Shown here: positions 1 to 11,500 of the stretch, in pieces
Layout: every line of letters starts with the position of its first letter
Position numbering within the stretch: the stretch's first letter is position 1
NCBI GenBank assembly: GCA_900708905.1
Contig: CAADRB010000055.1
Span: 170,235 to 234,234, forward strand
Length of the DNA: 64,000 bases
DNA from: Hymenolepis diminuta
Taxonomy: Eukaryota > Platyhelminthes > Cestoda > Cyclophyllidea > Hymenolepididae
Direction: 5' to 3'
Position numbers and translations under genes: made by a program
The notes under the pieces: generated by a model
What the model saw: only the letters and a program-made list of their open reading frames with translations
Databases searched by the model: none
What the model was told of the DNA's origin: nothing

Positions 1-966
1 TGGCTTTGGTTTAGTCCGACGACATTTTGGAAACTTGACCTTGGTGAGCGATTTAGGGGTTCTAGCACACCATAATCTAGAACTTTTAACAACACTCTAA
101 AAGCCTACAGCTCAGAAATGCCGCGATTTGATAAGCTCGTTCTAGAAAAAGTCCTAAGATACCTTTAAACTGTTATAGAGGAGCAAGTAGCTAAATTGTA
201 CCACTTTAAATTTAATTCACCTCAAATCTACATTGTGTGCAAGAAGAAGAGTTCTACGAAAGATAGACGCAGACATCTAAAAACTTCTAATATAGCAATC
301 AAAAAGAGTTATATCAATATTAATAATGCATGAACTCATTCAAGATGTAGTTGAGGTTGCACAAGAATTAGTAAGTTAAACTAAAGAGATCAAAGTTGTA
401 AAGCTTTGAGAATATCCCAAAAATTCATATTTCCTGAAGGGATATTTATACGATTTTGAAAATGGTCTCAAGGTATTTACGTAGCCAAAATATTAGTGAA
501 GAAGAATTATAAATTACAATTTAACTTCAGAAGTGGATGGGATGTATAGAGACGTACATTTTCATTTTACATTAGAGATTCGAGAAGAATTAATTTAATT
601 AACCGCATTCAATTCTCTCCACTTACTCAAATAAGAAATAAATTTAATATAATCTCCACAATCATTAATGAGGATGCTTAAAGCTCCACTGACTCTTATC
701 TAGCCGCAATAAATTTGCTGACGGTAAAGCGTAGCTATCACTGTAATATATCTTACATAATAATGCCTCATTTGTTTCCAATTTTGCAGTTATCCGTCGA
801 TGAAAGATGTGAATATGAGATCAAGTTAAGTGGTTCTGTTTAATAACCACAGCGAAATCAGTATGGAGTAGAGAGGTGGTTGTGGAGGACGAAGCAAAGG
901 TAATGACATAAGCCTAATCAAGTATTTTCGGTGAACTCTAAAACAAATTTAATAAGCTTCATTTTC
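1..966. other. gene-free AT-rich DNA
   Basis: I see no ORF with splice signals or recognisable protein similarity on either strand, and no intact repeat. It may be intergenic or intronic; a gene outside the window cannot be excluded. Confidence 0.5.
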
Positions 967-1180
967 GATTATTTGATTCCACCACTAACACCTGGATTGT
1001 AACACCACGTGTGCAGAACCAATAGCTGCAATTATTGGCAAACCAATCAGCCAATCATTTAATATATATTCAATTCTATACAAGTAAATTTATTTTATTA
1101 ATAGAAAAACCATTGTTTGACCTTGAGTCACCTGAACTCTGAGTAGCGTATAGCTTTGTAAAGAGCATCTGAGCAGTTAT
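967..1180. repeat. dispersed repeat family A, copy 1
   Basis: By eye this aligns over about 200 bases with 25951-26160. Shared stretches include a TGCAAT(T/C)ATTGGC block near 1027, a CCAAT-type block, a shared AAATTTATT block near 1086 and CTGAGCAG near 1170. Both copies lie in the same orientation and are diverged, with small gaps. No coding capacity is visible. The family is not recognised; it could be a SINE, a solo LTR or a MITE. Confidence 0.5.
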
Positions 1181-2608
1181 AAAAATTAATGTGACCATAT
1201 ACGACATAACTCATCAAAACCAATAAATGAGTGGTCTCGACAGGATTTCATTAATATTATTAGTTGCTTAATAGATTCCACTTTTTAAAATACAGAATCT
1301 TAATGATAATCAACAAGGAATTATGATACGTGAGGTAAACCTGATCAAAATTAAAATAAAAATGAACAATCTGATGAATTTTGACCTCTTCCGATTCCGA
1401 ATCTCACTATACTGCCTGATGCTATTTTTAATATCTAGTGTCAAAATGCTTTCGGTGGGCCAAAAATCTTAATGAATTGCTTTGTTTTTTTTTCGACCTC
1501 TAAGCTAACATCCAAGCCAGAAAAGAAAAAGCACAAGTTCTCGTTGCTATAGTAAAAACAGTAAAGTTTAGTTTGTGCTATGTACAATGATTGTAATTCA
1601 TATTAGTTCACATAACAAATTAAGGATTAATCAATATTCCAGAAATATTGTTGAGAAAACAAATATTGTTGAAAACAAATATTAAATTCATCAAGGGTAA
1701 ATATTTAATGATTTTTCATAATCGCATTTTCACACTGACAATATCAATAAAAATAACAATAACTGGAAAGTGAGCCGGTGGTCAACGTGCGCGGATGTTA
1801 AAGAGATCAATGGTAATAAGTACAAATCCGGTGATATGGATGACCAGTAACATGGATTAATTCCAGCAGTCAACAAGAGAGGTGTTAGAATGCGAGTTTA
1901 TCAAGAGCGACTCCGGGATAGACTCACTTGACTCACGTCAAGATGCTTCTCCTGCTGGGCTTAGAAAGTATCAATAGCCTGAAATAACAAAGACTGAGTA
2001 TTTCAATAACTTTTGTGCTAAATATTTTCTTATTAGAAGAGAAAAGAGACATCAACCTCCTGATTTCAATGGAATATTTTTAAAGTGAGGACAAACAAAA
2101 GGAAGAGAAAAAAACTATGCATGCGGTTGTTGAGATGAAGTAGATCAGCTTAAAGTACACCACTTTAGCCATCAGAAAGTGATCATCACGAAAGACCACA
2201 CACGGTCTCCAACATCCAACTCAGCTCACTCTGACACAAAACGACTACAGCCATGATTATACTCACATTTGCAAATTTGGATCAATTGATAACTGAAATG
2301 GATAATCCTCCCGTCAACAGTTATTACTTAAGATTAATGTTATTAAGTTAGTAATAATGCTACTTTCATAGCCTAAAAATTCCAATGTTTGGCGAAAAGT
2401 CACAAAGACGATTTTACACTTATCAAATTAAGAGGATAGATGCTAATTTCCTAGAAATTGAAGTAAAAAAACAAGAGAGTTTACTAACCGAGCATTAGAC
2501 GATATCATTCTAGTTTTCAAGCAAGTTCTTAGGACTCAAGTAAATTTAACCGAAATAAAGGAGGAAAGTAAGTCCAGAAACTTGACTGGGTTAACTAAAA
2601 GTGCGGAT
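1181..2608. other. gene-free stretch
   Basis: No supported gene. A short plus-strand frame near 1750-1850 contains a W-x2-S-x-W-S-x-C pattern like the start of a thrombospondin type 1 repeat, but it lacks the later Cys/Gly positions and clear splice sites. Confidence 0.4.
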
Positions 2609-2841
2609 TTATAAATTTTGCAAAAAATCTATGCTCCATACTCTATTCAACTTTATACTATCATCAAAATTTCCGACATTACCATTAAATAATACATCTG
2701 ATATCGTGGCTGCCTTCTTGGTCCAGAAATGGATACATAAAGGAAAGGCTTTAAGTAAAACGAGCATAGCATTTAAAATTACTTGCCCAAGATTTTCAAC
2801 TAGAAAAAGATTAGACAATTGCACGTCTTCTAAGTATAGCA
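2609..2841 (-). CDS. possible terminal exon, unrecognised
   Basis: Read on the minus strand, a pyrimidine-rich CTTCTCTTTTAG acceptor at 2842 opens a 77-codon frame that ends in TAA at 2609. The reading has a hydrophobic, helical first half (ILNAMLVLLKAF) and a polar end. I do not recognise the family, no partner exon was found upstream (higher coordinates), and the opposite strand is also open over this stretch, so chance is a real alternative. Confidence 0.2.
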
Positions 2842-5402
2842 CTAAAAGAGAAGATCGGTTGTTTGCTGCAACACAGCTTTCCTGACTAGCTTTTAGATTT
2901 TAAAAATATAGTCATTTCGAAATCCATATTCCATAGTTGTGAGTGTTTTCTTATAACCTGGATAGAGGAGAAGTATCGAGGAGTGAATCTAGTCTCACAC
3001 AAATCGAAGAAATTTAATAATTAAAATGAGACAAACTTTCAAAACTCGAATATTTTCATGAGAATAAATCTACAAAAGTAGGTGCAAGTGAGCAGATAAT
3101 ACGAAAATCTGATTGGTTGAATCAACAGTTAATAAAACTAGTCAAATGTTAACTTAAATAAACACTAAATATGTGAATAATACATAGAGATATTAGTCAG
3201 TTACCCTACGGCCATGGTCTGTAGCCGTAGTACAATTAATTTGCCGAAAAGAAATGGAACATTCTATCAATACTTACTTCAAACTGACGTGGTTTATTTA
3301 TTCTACTTCGTCGATAAAATCGCTTGAAATTAAGTCCAAAATTTTGATGAAGTCCAACACATGTAATGACATCCTTAATTTTAGATAAATGCATTCTAAA
3401 AAAATTAATTAAGTCGAAAGAAATTACGGTCTAATAGCGAAGTTTTGGAACAACATAGCATACGCAAATTTCGAGAGAGGGTGAATGTGGTTTACGCGCC
3501 GAAGACCATGTGATGGTTGACTCACAGCGAATGGGCGGCGCCAATATTAAAGTAGCCAATGGGAAATATGAAAATCTGTTCGGGTACATTCGTACGTTTC
3601 AAATTTAGCCATTTTAAGCAAGACATAAATAGGAGTGCCAATGCAAGTGTATAAGAGAAGGAGATGGATTGGAGATCAACGACCTGTGAAAGAGAGCCCG
3701 GTTAGGTTATCACTTCGCAATAAGATGGAGAAAGGCGAAAATGTGGCCAATGTAGTTTAAAGAAAATAAACGGTGGTAACGGTAGATAAATGAGGGCAGT
3801 GAAGTTGGAAGATAGATCACTTTCTTCGCTTTAAATCAGTTTAGATCAGATTAATATTCCAGATAGACAATGAGTCCTGGCTAATCGGTCACTGCTATTA
3901 CTAATTGACAGCAGTGATAACGATTTTAATCTACTCTGGTTTTCTTATTTGCTAAAATGTGCTAATGAATCAATTTAACATTAATTGTTGATCAATCTGA
4001 CGAAGAAATGTTAATGCAAGGGCTATTTTGTTAAAGGAATCTCAACTAAACCGCCTTTAAGATAATTCCTCCGAGTACCTTCGATCTCGTAGCTGTTTTA
4101 AATAATTTTTTCGTTTTTTGTTGTTCTCTTTGAGAGTTTTGTTAATGAAGGCAATATCAGGTCACTTAATGTTAACAATTATTTCTAAACAATTTTGATT
4201 TCTCAGTGAACCTTTCAACTTAAAAATACTTTTGATTCTCTGTCTTTATTTATTTGATCTCATTGATGTCCCTTTGTACTTCAAGTCAACCTGAATTTTT
4301 GAATTCATATTAAGAGCTCTTTACCATTTTGCTTGTTTATTCTTGTGTGATACATATTCTATACTTATGAACTATTATCTTTCATACATCCTATCATCAC
4401 CATTTCTCGTCGAGATCATTTGCGCAACTACCACAGATAATAAACCAGTAAAGCGAATCTTTTAAAGATGCTGTGACCTGATATGAGGTGAAGGATTTAC
4501 CAAGGCTAAGTTGAGTCCTAATCGAACACTAGGATCTTCCGTTGTGATTTTGCAGCTACCTAATTTAAGGCGAAGAGTTTACTTGAGGGTTTTACACCCA
4601 GCTGCGCTTTAATCATTCGACTGGGCAACATCCTTAAATCTTTCCAATTGTTTATCTCCTTTAATGGGTTGTGATCACTTGACGGGACTCCTCGTAGACT
4701 CGGACCACCCTCTTGTTATACTCCTCACTTGTGGAGGACCCACAGACAACTTTAAAAGTTCTATGTGAACTGTATATGTACCCTTTGTAAATACTTACTT
4801 CATCCGTTACTTGCAGTCCCTCTTCCTCTTCTGGTCTCTAATCCTCTCCTAATAACCCCTTATCTCCTTATCCTCCTCTCCTTATCTCCTCTCCATCTTG
4901 ATGTATGGTGAAGACCGGTAATAATTGGAAGGTAATAGCTAGTAGTATATTTACGGCTCAGGAAGCAAGATACACTAACTGTCCTCTTGCACATGAAGTA
5001 TAAAGTCTAGCCAAACACAACCCGATCTCTCTCTCGCTTGCGGTTTTTGGATTTTCCAATATGCCTTACATGCTACCGTCTTGCCTTCTCCTAACCGTGT
5101 TGTGCGTTGAAAATTATAAAATGCTAGATGAACTCTGCTCTGAGCCCCAGACCACTAAGCCATATCTTCCTCTTTATGAATAATTATCAATCAACTGAGA
5201 AGTCTGAAAGATTTGAAACACCTTTAGTTTATAAAGGTATTTTCCGATTATGACCAATTTCACCAGTTTTAGGATTCTAATGCATTAATTATTTTCCATA
5301 CCGGAGGGTCTAATATTATGCTCACGAAATGCCATTGTAACTCGATTTCATATTATTTTGCACACATGAAGACCGAAGTATATTATCATTGCAGACAATA
5401 AT
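2842..5402. other. intergenic DNA with two less AT-rich islands
   Basis: No gene supported. Two islands are less AT-rich than the surroundings: 3480-3860, and 4680-5110, which has a strongly pyrimidine-rich core of repeated CTCCTTAT-type words at 4850-4900. They look like decayed promoter-like or LTR-like relics, but I could not find paired terminal repeats around either. Confidence 0.35.
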
Positions 5403-7180
5403 TTATAAACCAAATCGTTTCTTTTGGATGATATCATCGATACTTTTCACGGGGTTTTCATTACAATTGTATAAGCTATCTTTAAAGAGATTTCTGTGGT
5501 GATAAGATTTCTTGATATTAGCCAAATCAGCTGTTTCTCTGAACGACCAACCGTATTCCCACGAACAGGGAAGAATAAAGTTGTACTTGTCCTCAGGGCC
5601 TTTTTTTTTCCGCAATTTCAAATATTTTGCTCTAATGATTAAACAGTACACACGTTAATAATCAATATTTTAATGAATTAATATGTACTGAGGAAGCAAT
5701 TTTAAGTTTCAGTGCTAAATTGTAAAAACTCATCCTGTCAAAGTGTATTTCCGGTTAGTTATTCCATTTGAAAATAAGTTTATTATACATATAGAATTAC
5801 AGAAGCTGTGTAAAGTGAAATTAAGCATAGGCATAGCGTTAGCCTGGTAATTAATAGACTGAAAAATGGTTGAGGAAAGAGCAAAACCTAGTATGTAATA
5901 GTTGGTTTACAGAGATAAATCGATAAGCAACTAGAAGGAGGAATGAGCCAATGACAGAATAGGCTGAAGTCCGATATTTGCGTGCTGTAAGGCTGACAGG
6001 ACGCCTAAAAACATAGCTCAAGGTCGCAGTCTAACTTTTGTGTCGGGACGAACGATTCCGTCCATCATTCTCATCAATATCCGAGCCCACGCCGATCATG
6101 ATGTCTTGACAGTTAATCAGGACAAGTGCCGTCGGTCTAGCGGATTTTAACCTTCACAATCAATAAGGTGATGAGGGCTTTATAGGTTCCAAATTCGTTA
6201 GAAGCAGACTCGCAACCTCGCTGGACTAAACTAAAGCGCTCGACGCACGAAGAGTGGACCAATGGGGAAGCTGAATTGGGACCTCAGTGTGGCCATTGAC
6301 TATATCAGGCTAAATAGTCATCAGTCGCTCTCGTTCGTGGTGTGGCTGGGCGAACCTGCCTGTTCCCTTTATTTGTAGTGATTATGCCTGTTGGTTTTTA
6401 GTTCGTCCTTTTAAACATCTTATAGAATTTATGTCGTTTCATGTTTACTTGCCTTACTAAAGCTCTATTTACACCACACTACCTACGATGCTTGTTGCAA
6501 TAGGTAGTCTTCTGAATTAAGAATGTCCTGGAGTAACAACGCTTATGTCTTCTCCCTTTAGGTCTGATTCAGTTATAGCCTAGCGATAGCTGGTGGGTAC
6601 ATAAGCCTTAGTACCAAAATTTACATTTCCTAGATTTAGAAAAGTACTGTAATGATTTACTTTATAAAAACGACGAAGATAAGTTGGTAAAAAATTGAAG
6701 GTAGCGGTTAATCATACGTAAACTACAAGGTCATTAAAAACTCGAAGAATAAGCTGAACTGGTAGTTATATTAATTTTTATAATTGTGGGAGTCACTAAC
6801 CTTCCACCATCTTCAGCTGAAATTCCTTCGTATAATGTAGCTTTCACGTCTGGCGATACTGGTCGCATTAAATCCACCATAGACGAGCTTCCGAGCTCCA
6901 ATTCATCTCTTTCACGTTCTTTTGCTTTCTTTTCATACTCTGCTTCCTCTTTTTCTCTTCTCTCCTCGGCAGCTTTCAAAATCGCATTACAACGATCATG
7001 CTTGAGACTACTCATTTCCATCTTCTTACGAATTACTTTAGAGGCTGTACCCAAAATTTCCGGTGAACAGTAGGAGTCCTTGTGTTTGACAAAGAATTTG
7101 TAGATCGCATCTTCCTCCTTCCTAATCTGATCTTTGTATGTTTGGGAAAACTGTACGTTGTCCAGAATATTCCGAGCCAT
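5403..7180 (-). CDS. two-exon gene, possible axonemal (CFAP144/FAM183-like) protein
   Basis: Exon 1 is 7180..6801 (ATG at 7180, donor GTTAGT at 6800) and exon 2 is 5631..5403 (acceptor ATCATTAG, stop TAA). Splice phases agree (2 nt plus 1 nt make an Arg codon), giving 202 residues. Residues about 60-115 form a highly charged Glu/Lys/Arg helix, probably coiled coil. The second exon carries GPEDKY followed by SWEYGW and a basic tail. That GP-x2-KY ... E-x-GW spacing recalls the C-terminal part of CFAP144/FAM183 ciliary microtubule proteins; this resemblance is from memory and weak. An upstream in-frame extension to 7252 exists, but the ATG at 7180 is followed at once by the conserved-looking charged region, so I chose it. 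The 1.17-kb intron carries a repeat. Confidence 0.5.
6061..6180. repeat. dispersed repeat family B, copy 1
   Basis: A less AT-rich block in the intron of the 5403-7180 gene. It aligns by eye with 32817-32925: both carry ATCAATA, CACGCC, CTTGACAG, a CGGCG/GTCGG block and a TTxxACCTTCA-xAATCAATAA block in the same order and spacing. The surrounding 6000-6370 stretch has similar composition and may be part of the same element. Not recognised as a named family. Confidence 0.5.
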
Positions 7181-7474
7181 TTTACAAAAAATTCCACCCT
7201 TAGTAAAACACGCCGGAATATTGATTAGCGATCTGACCTTCTTAAACTCCAAAGAGGAAGAAAACGTGGCATGTATTTCAAGGATTCCTTAGCTATTAAT
7301 TTAACTCTGTATGACTATCACTGGAGCATTTGCAAACAAAGCATTCGTATTCGATTATTTTTATTTTCTCCATTTAACTGAATTCCTATTCATCCATGTA
7401 TCACGTTCATTCTCAATGAAATCATTGAGTAAGTAAAAATTATTTTTATAAAACCAATGTCAGTCTTCATATAG

Positions 7475-8760
7475 TCAGGTTGTAACAGAAGTTCTGTCCA
7501 TTGAATTAAAGTGAAAATTTTGTTAAAAAATACATTTATTTAGTGTTCAATATAGTCACCATTTTTATTAATTACATCTCATCATGCCATAAGCTTTCTC
7601 ATTCATTCATCATAGAATTTAGCCAATTTGGACTCTTAAAAAGAAACTAGCTTCATTCCCACCTCTTCTCTTGAAGTAAGCCTTTATCCCATTAAATGAT
7701 TCTCTATGCTCCTAAAAAGATGAAAATCGGTTGGTACAAGATCAGGAGAATGTGGCGGGTGATGCATGACTTCCCAGCCAAATTCTTCAACGAGATTTTT
7801 GGTTGCTCTTGAAGTGTGGGGTCTGGCATTGCCATGGTACAGAATCACTCCTTTTCGATTGATCAAATAAGGCCATTTTTCCTGCCGTTAATTGCTTTTA
7901 AACGAGTTAGCTGCTGATAGTTAACTTCAGATGTTATTGTTTGACTGTCACCCATCAGTTCATAATAAACAATTCCCTTCAAATCTCACCATACACACAA
8001 AAGAATTTTTTCGGGTGCAGTCCACGTCTTAATTGTGGAATTGGCTTTGAACCATTGTCTTGACTTAGCCATTGTCTTTTGCGCTTAACATTGTTGTAAA
8101 GGCTCCACCATGTCTCGTCGCTGTCAGTTATGATTGGATCTAAAAAGGTGTCTGAAGTTCACGAGAACGCAATGAAACACAACAGGTCACACGCTGTTGC
8201 TTGTTGATTTCTGACAAATTCCATTTCCTATTTGGGGCCCATTTGCCAGCCTTTGAGACTTTGCCAAGTCTTTCATTTCCCTATATACGGTCATATGGCG
8301 GCTTTCGTGAAAGGTTTTGCTCAGTTCTCTAGTAGTGCAGATTGGAATTTCATCAATGGCAACCTGCGATTGCTCAGAATTGACTTTTTTCGGGCATCCT
8401 GCTCTCGGTTCGTCTTTCAGGCTGAAGTCATCCTTTTTGAAAGGTGAAAACTACCTTCCGCAGGTCTTTTCACTCACAACATTATTTCCATAAGCGCCTT
8501 CGAGTGTTTTTGCTGCTGAGTTTGCCGTATTTCCTTTATGAAATTCAAAGAGTAAAATATGCCTGATATGCTCCTTAATTGGGGTGTACATTAGGGCTAG
8601 AAATAGTTATTAATATCAATAATTACCACACAATCTGAAAAAAGAAATAATATTTTATTAATTACCATAGATAAGCATACAACATTAACAAGCTAAATTG
8701 AAGCAATCGTGCACTAGACACATAACTCAAAAATTGGACAGAACTTCTGTTACAACCTGA
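7475..8760 (-). mobile_element. mariner (Tc1/mariner) DNA transposon, full length, decayed ORF
   Basis: The ends are perfect 26-bp terminal inverted repeats, 7475-7500 and 8735-8760, starting TCAGGTTGTAACAG. The total length of 1,286 bp is the usual mariner length. A TA follows the right end at 8761-8762; on the left the nearest TA (7472-7473) is one base off, so the TA target duplication is imperfect. The interior encodes a mariner transposase on the minus strand with stops and frameshifts. Each TIR contains the near-palindrome ACAGAA-G-TTCTGT, which could form a small cruciform or protein-binding site. Confidence 0.93.
7560..8590 (-). pseudogene. mariner transposase pseudogene (DD34D type)
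   Basis: Reading the minus strand and moving between frames, I see the usual mariner order. Near 8590-8240 is the N-terminal helix-turn-helix region (HILLFEFHKG, then FSLKDEPRAG-like). Near 8140-8000 is ITDSDETWW (first catalytic Asp region) followed by KRKRQWL and GLHPKK. The 60-codon open frame 7866-7684 holds HGNARPHT ... HSPDLVPTDFHLF. Spacing from the HGN position to the TD position is 34 residues, as in mariner. The second catalytic Asp (normally HDNARPH) is Gly here, so catalysis should be lost even apart from the stops. A C-terminal remnant with INKNGDYIE-like sequence ends near 7540. Confidence 0.9.
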
Positions 8761-8964
8761 TATTTAGGCCATTTCCGTCATGAAAATTCTGGTTTTATAT
8801 TGATCAAGATAACAAGATTCAGTGACAATAAATTAACTGGTCCAAAATAGTTTACTATTACTTTTTAAGTAGTATAGCTGTAAGTTGCAAAATAAGTTTA
8901 ATTTTATTGAGATTACTATAGAAACGATAATAAACTGGGTTTACATGTAATCGGTTGCTCTCCT

Positions 8965-9025
8965 TTAAGTGTTGGGAGGTTGTAATGGCCTAGTGGTGAA
9001 CTTATTTAAACCCGGTCCCCTACAT
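8965..9025 (+). repeat. tRNA-like SINE head, fragment
   Basis: The stretch AATGGCCTAGTGGTGAAC at 8988 looks like a tRNA 5' half with its A box, followed closely by AAACCCGGTCCCC. It does not fold as a full tRNA, so I read it as a truncated tRNA-derived retroposon. Low confidence. Confidence 0.25.
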
Positions 9026-10818
9026 AGCTTATTAATTTTTCTCAGTTACCAATTATACACTTTTCAATACCCGCATTTTACCCTATGTCTTGATTCGACC
9101 TAACAAAATTAGCTTAAAATATAAATCAAAATGTTTGATAAAAAATTTGACACTTCTTCTCTGTTTTCCATTGCTTTCTTTCTCTATGGGGAGAGATTGT
9201 AGAATGAAGAAGGGAAATAACTTACATACAAATATTGACTCTGTGGTACTTTCACAACTATACATTCCCTCTTAGGTTACACCCTATCCCACTTTACATG
9301 CGCTAACGCTTATTTCGCTTATCATATGCGCTTCATTGATCACTTTCTCAATTCCCATAAACATACTCAGGCCTGTCGGTGATTCATGAAGATAGAAAGG
9401 TGGACCAAGAAGCATAAAAGAGCGCGATATCGAGAAGAAGAGGTACGGAATTGTGGTTAAGTGCGTCTCAGATTCTAGCTCCTCATCGGTTAAATGTATT
9501 CCCATGCTGGTCTGCGGGTTGGTTAGGTTGTCAACTCAGCCTACTTCCAATTCCTAAGTAGCAAGGTACTCAGTGTATTTCTCTTCTTCTATCCCTTCAT
9601 AGTTGGTTACCCCTTGACGCGCTCGTTTCTTTTTATTCACACGACAATTATTACTGAGAACGTCGTATGCTATCGTCATATGAGTGGGAAACGAGTCTAA
9701 AATCTCATAAACTATTATTCGCCTATTATGTTATATATATATATATAATATATATTATATTTAGATTACGGACTAGATGAGACATTTGAGAGAATCTAAA
9801 GTGTGAATTCCCTCTCACTATCTGATTAACATTAATAATAGACTTAATATAAGGCAATTGACAAAGTTAGAATGCATTTATTCATGTTTAACTCAGTGAC
9901 CTGTCATAAGTAAGAGGGTAGGACATATGAAAATGTTATTTTTGTGCAGCAATGCAGCGATTTTATATCAGATGGGACTCCTAGAACAAATGTGAAAGTA
10001 CTTTTGCACTTACTCTGCATCAAATCCCACCTTTTTTTATTCTTATTATCCCATTGTTTCCATTCTTATTATTTACATTCCTTTTTTCTCTCACTTTCTA
10101 CATCATTAAATTTAATAACGTTTGTTTCTCACCTGTATTTGGCCTGCTCTGAACTTTTAGTCTTTTGATAATAAGGAGAAACAGCTGTCTACTTATAGCT
10201 TTTAGAACGATCTTTACTTTATACGCATGATTTATGCTGATATATTAGTGTGCCATCTTAATCCTGGGAGAGATATAATGTCCTGAATTCATGTTAAGGC
10301 GCACAGGAATAAGCTACGTTGATGAATTTCTTTATAAAGGTGATCCTTTCATACGTCATATAAAAGGAACTTAAGTCATGTTGAACACTTACAGTAATAT
10401 AAGTCAGCATCTTTAATAAAGCCTTAATTGTCAAAATAGGGAAACATACAATGTATGCTATCTCCTTTCTAATTTTATAACACTAAAGGGATTCAATATT
10501 GTTATCTGGACCGGTATCACATGATTGAAATAAATGTGTACGCGTAGACAATTATATACTTTGTTCTGTTTCTACAAGAAGATTCGCTGAAGGATATTAG
10601 AGTAGCTTTTTAGGCCTATATCTAGGCAAGATTTAGTACAGCATATTTCTACGCATTAATGCCTCAATGTCTGATCTTTCCAATGTAATTTAGCTTCAAT
10701 AACTAACTCTTATATTTGTGCTAAAATGATCCAAATATAAACCTCTCTTTTTACTTAAGTTCTCCTGAAATACACACTTAACCTTATCCCGCCAAATTAC
10801 GAAAGGATTCTCTTTTTA
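9026..10818. other. gene-free stretch with AT microsatellite
   Basis: No supported gene. An (AT)n-type tract of about 30 bases lies at about 9730-9762. Short ORFs on both strands at 9083-9505 overlap each other and show no splice context or known domain. Confidence 0.45.
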
Positions 10819-11190
10819 GATTATTTCTCTTTAATACACAAAGCCGAAGTGGCAGAGTTCATTCTCGAATGCGCAGATGAATCGAATTGTTCCATTTTAA
10901 GTCTTCTTCCAGAAGGTAAATTATGTGAAATGATAGCGCTCAAGTCAGCAAATAACTTAGTAATTTTGAATAAAGATAGATACGGTAGAACTTTTCTGAC
11001 TGAGAAAGTTTCAGCCATTTTGAATTCCAAATGGCTCAATGATATTCTCCAAATTACATTCGATGCACACATTCGAGTTTATACAATTAAAAATCAATTC
11101 ATTGTATTTTCAATATGCCCAGCATATCTTAATCAAATTTCTAGAAAAATTAATGTATTCCAGGAGGTTATAATACGGACAGAAAGGTAA
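10819..11190 (+). CDS. coding exon of unrecognised gene
   Basis: A TTCTCTTTTTAG acceptor at 10818 opens a frame of about 123 codons that reaches TAA at 11190. An in-frame GTAAAAG also makes a possible donor after 11189, so the exon may be terminal or internal. The product is mixed alpha/beta-looking and rich in Leu/Ile, including AEFILECADES, LLPEGKLCEMIAL and FDAHIRVYTIKNQF. There is no in-frame ATG close to the acceptor, so upstream exons are expected but were not found. It ends about 310 bases before the CYHR1-like start on the same strand. No family recognised; the codon pattern and acceptor are what support it. Confidence 0.4.
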   Translation, partial: DYFSLIHKAEVAEFILECADESNCSILSLLPEGKLCEMIALKSANNLVILNKDRYGRTFLTEKVSAILNSKWLNDILQITFDAHIRVYTIKNQFIVFSICPAYLNQISRKINVFQEVIIRTER

Positions 11191-11500
11191 AAGTTTAAAA
11201 ATACGTATTAAGTTAGGCACTATTTAGCACTAAAGGCTTAGAAAAGGAATTTTACATCCTGACATAAATTTAAATTAAATTTTACTTTGAAAAATAATTT
11301 CGACAAGTTGCTTTCTGTCAAAAAAATGTAAAATGATATATTTTTAAATTTTAAATAATTGCAGGTAAACACGTGTGGGTATCATAAGTCGCATCCTTTA
11401 TTTGAATCATTCAAAAATTCTCGAGATTGAATTTGCAAACTTGCATTTTTGCCCTACTTTCACGCCATCGCCAACAAAAAGCACTAGCCGCTGAGTAGAA

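Noticed and set aside
1750..1850. Thrombospondin type 1-like W-x2-S-x-W-S-x-C pattern on the plus strand
   Set aside because: The frame closes soon after, lacks the remaining Cys/Gly/Arg positions and has no convincing splice sites; probably chance.
6786..7073. Plus-strand 95-codon ORF
   Set aside because: Complement of the charged-helix exon of the 5403-7180 gene; Ser/Phe-rich as expected for the antisense of Glu/Lys codons.
8232..8447. Plus-strand 71-codon ORF
   Set aside because: Antisense of the mariner transposase N-terminal region.
9083..9275. Mirror-image ORFs on both strands
   Set aside because: Overlapping opposite ORFs in low-complexity sequence with no domain or splice context.
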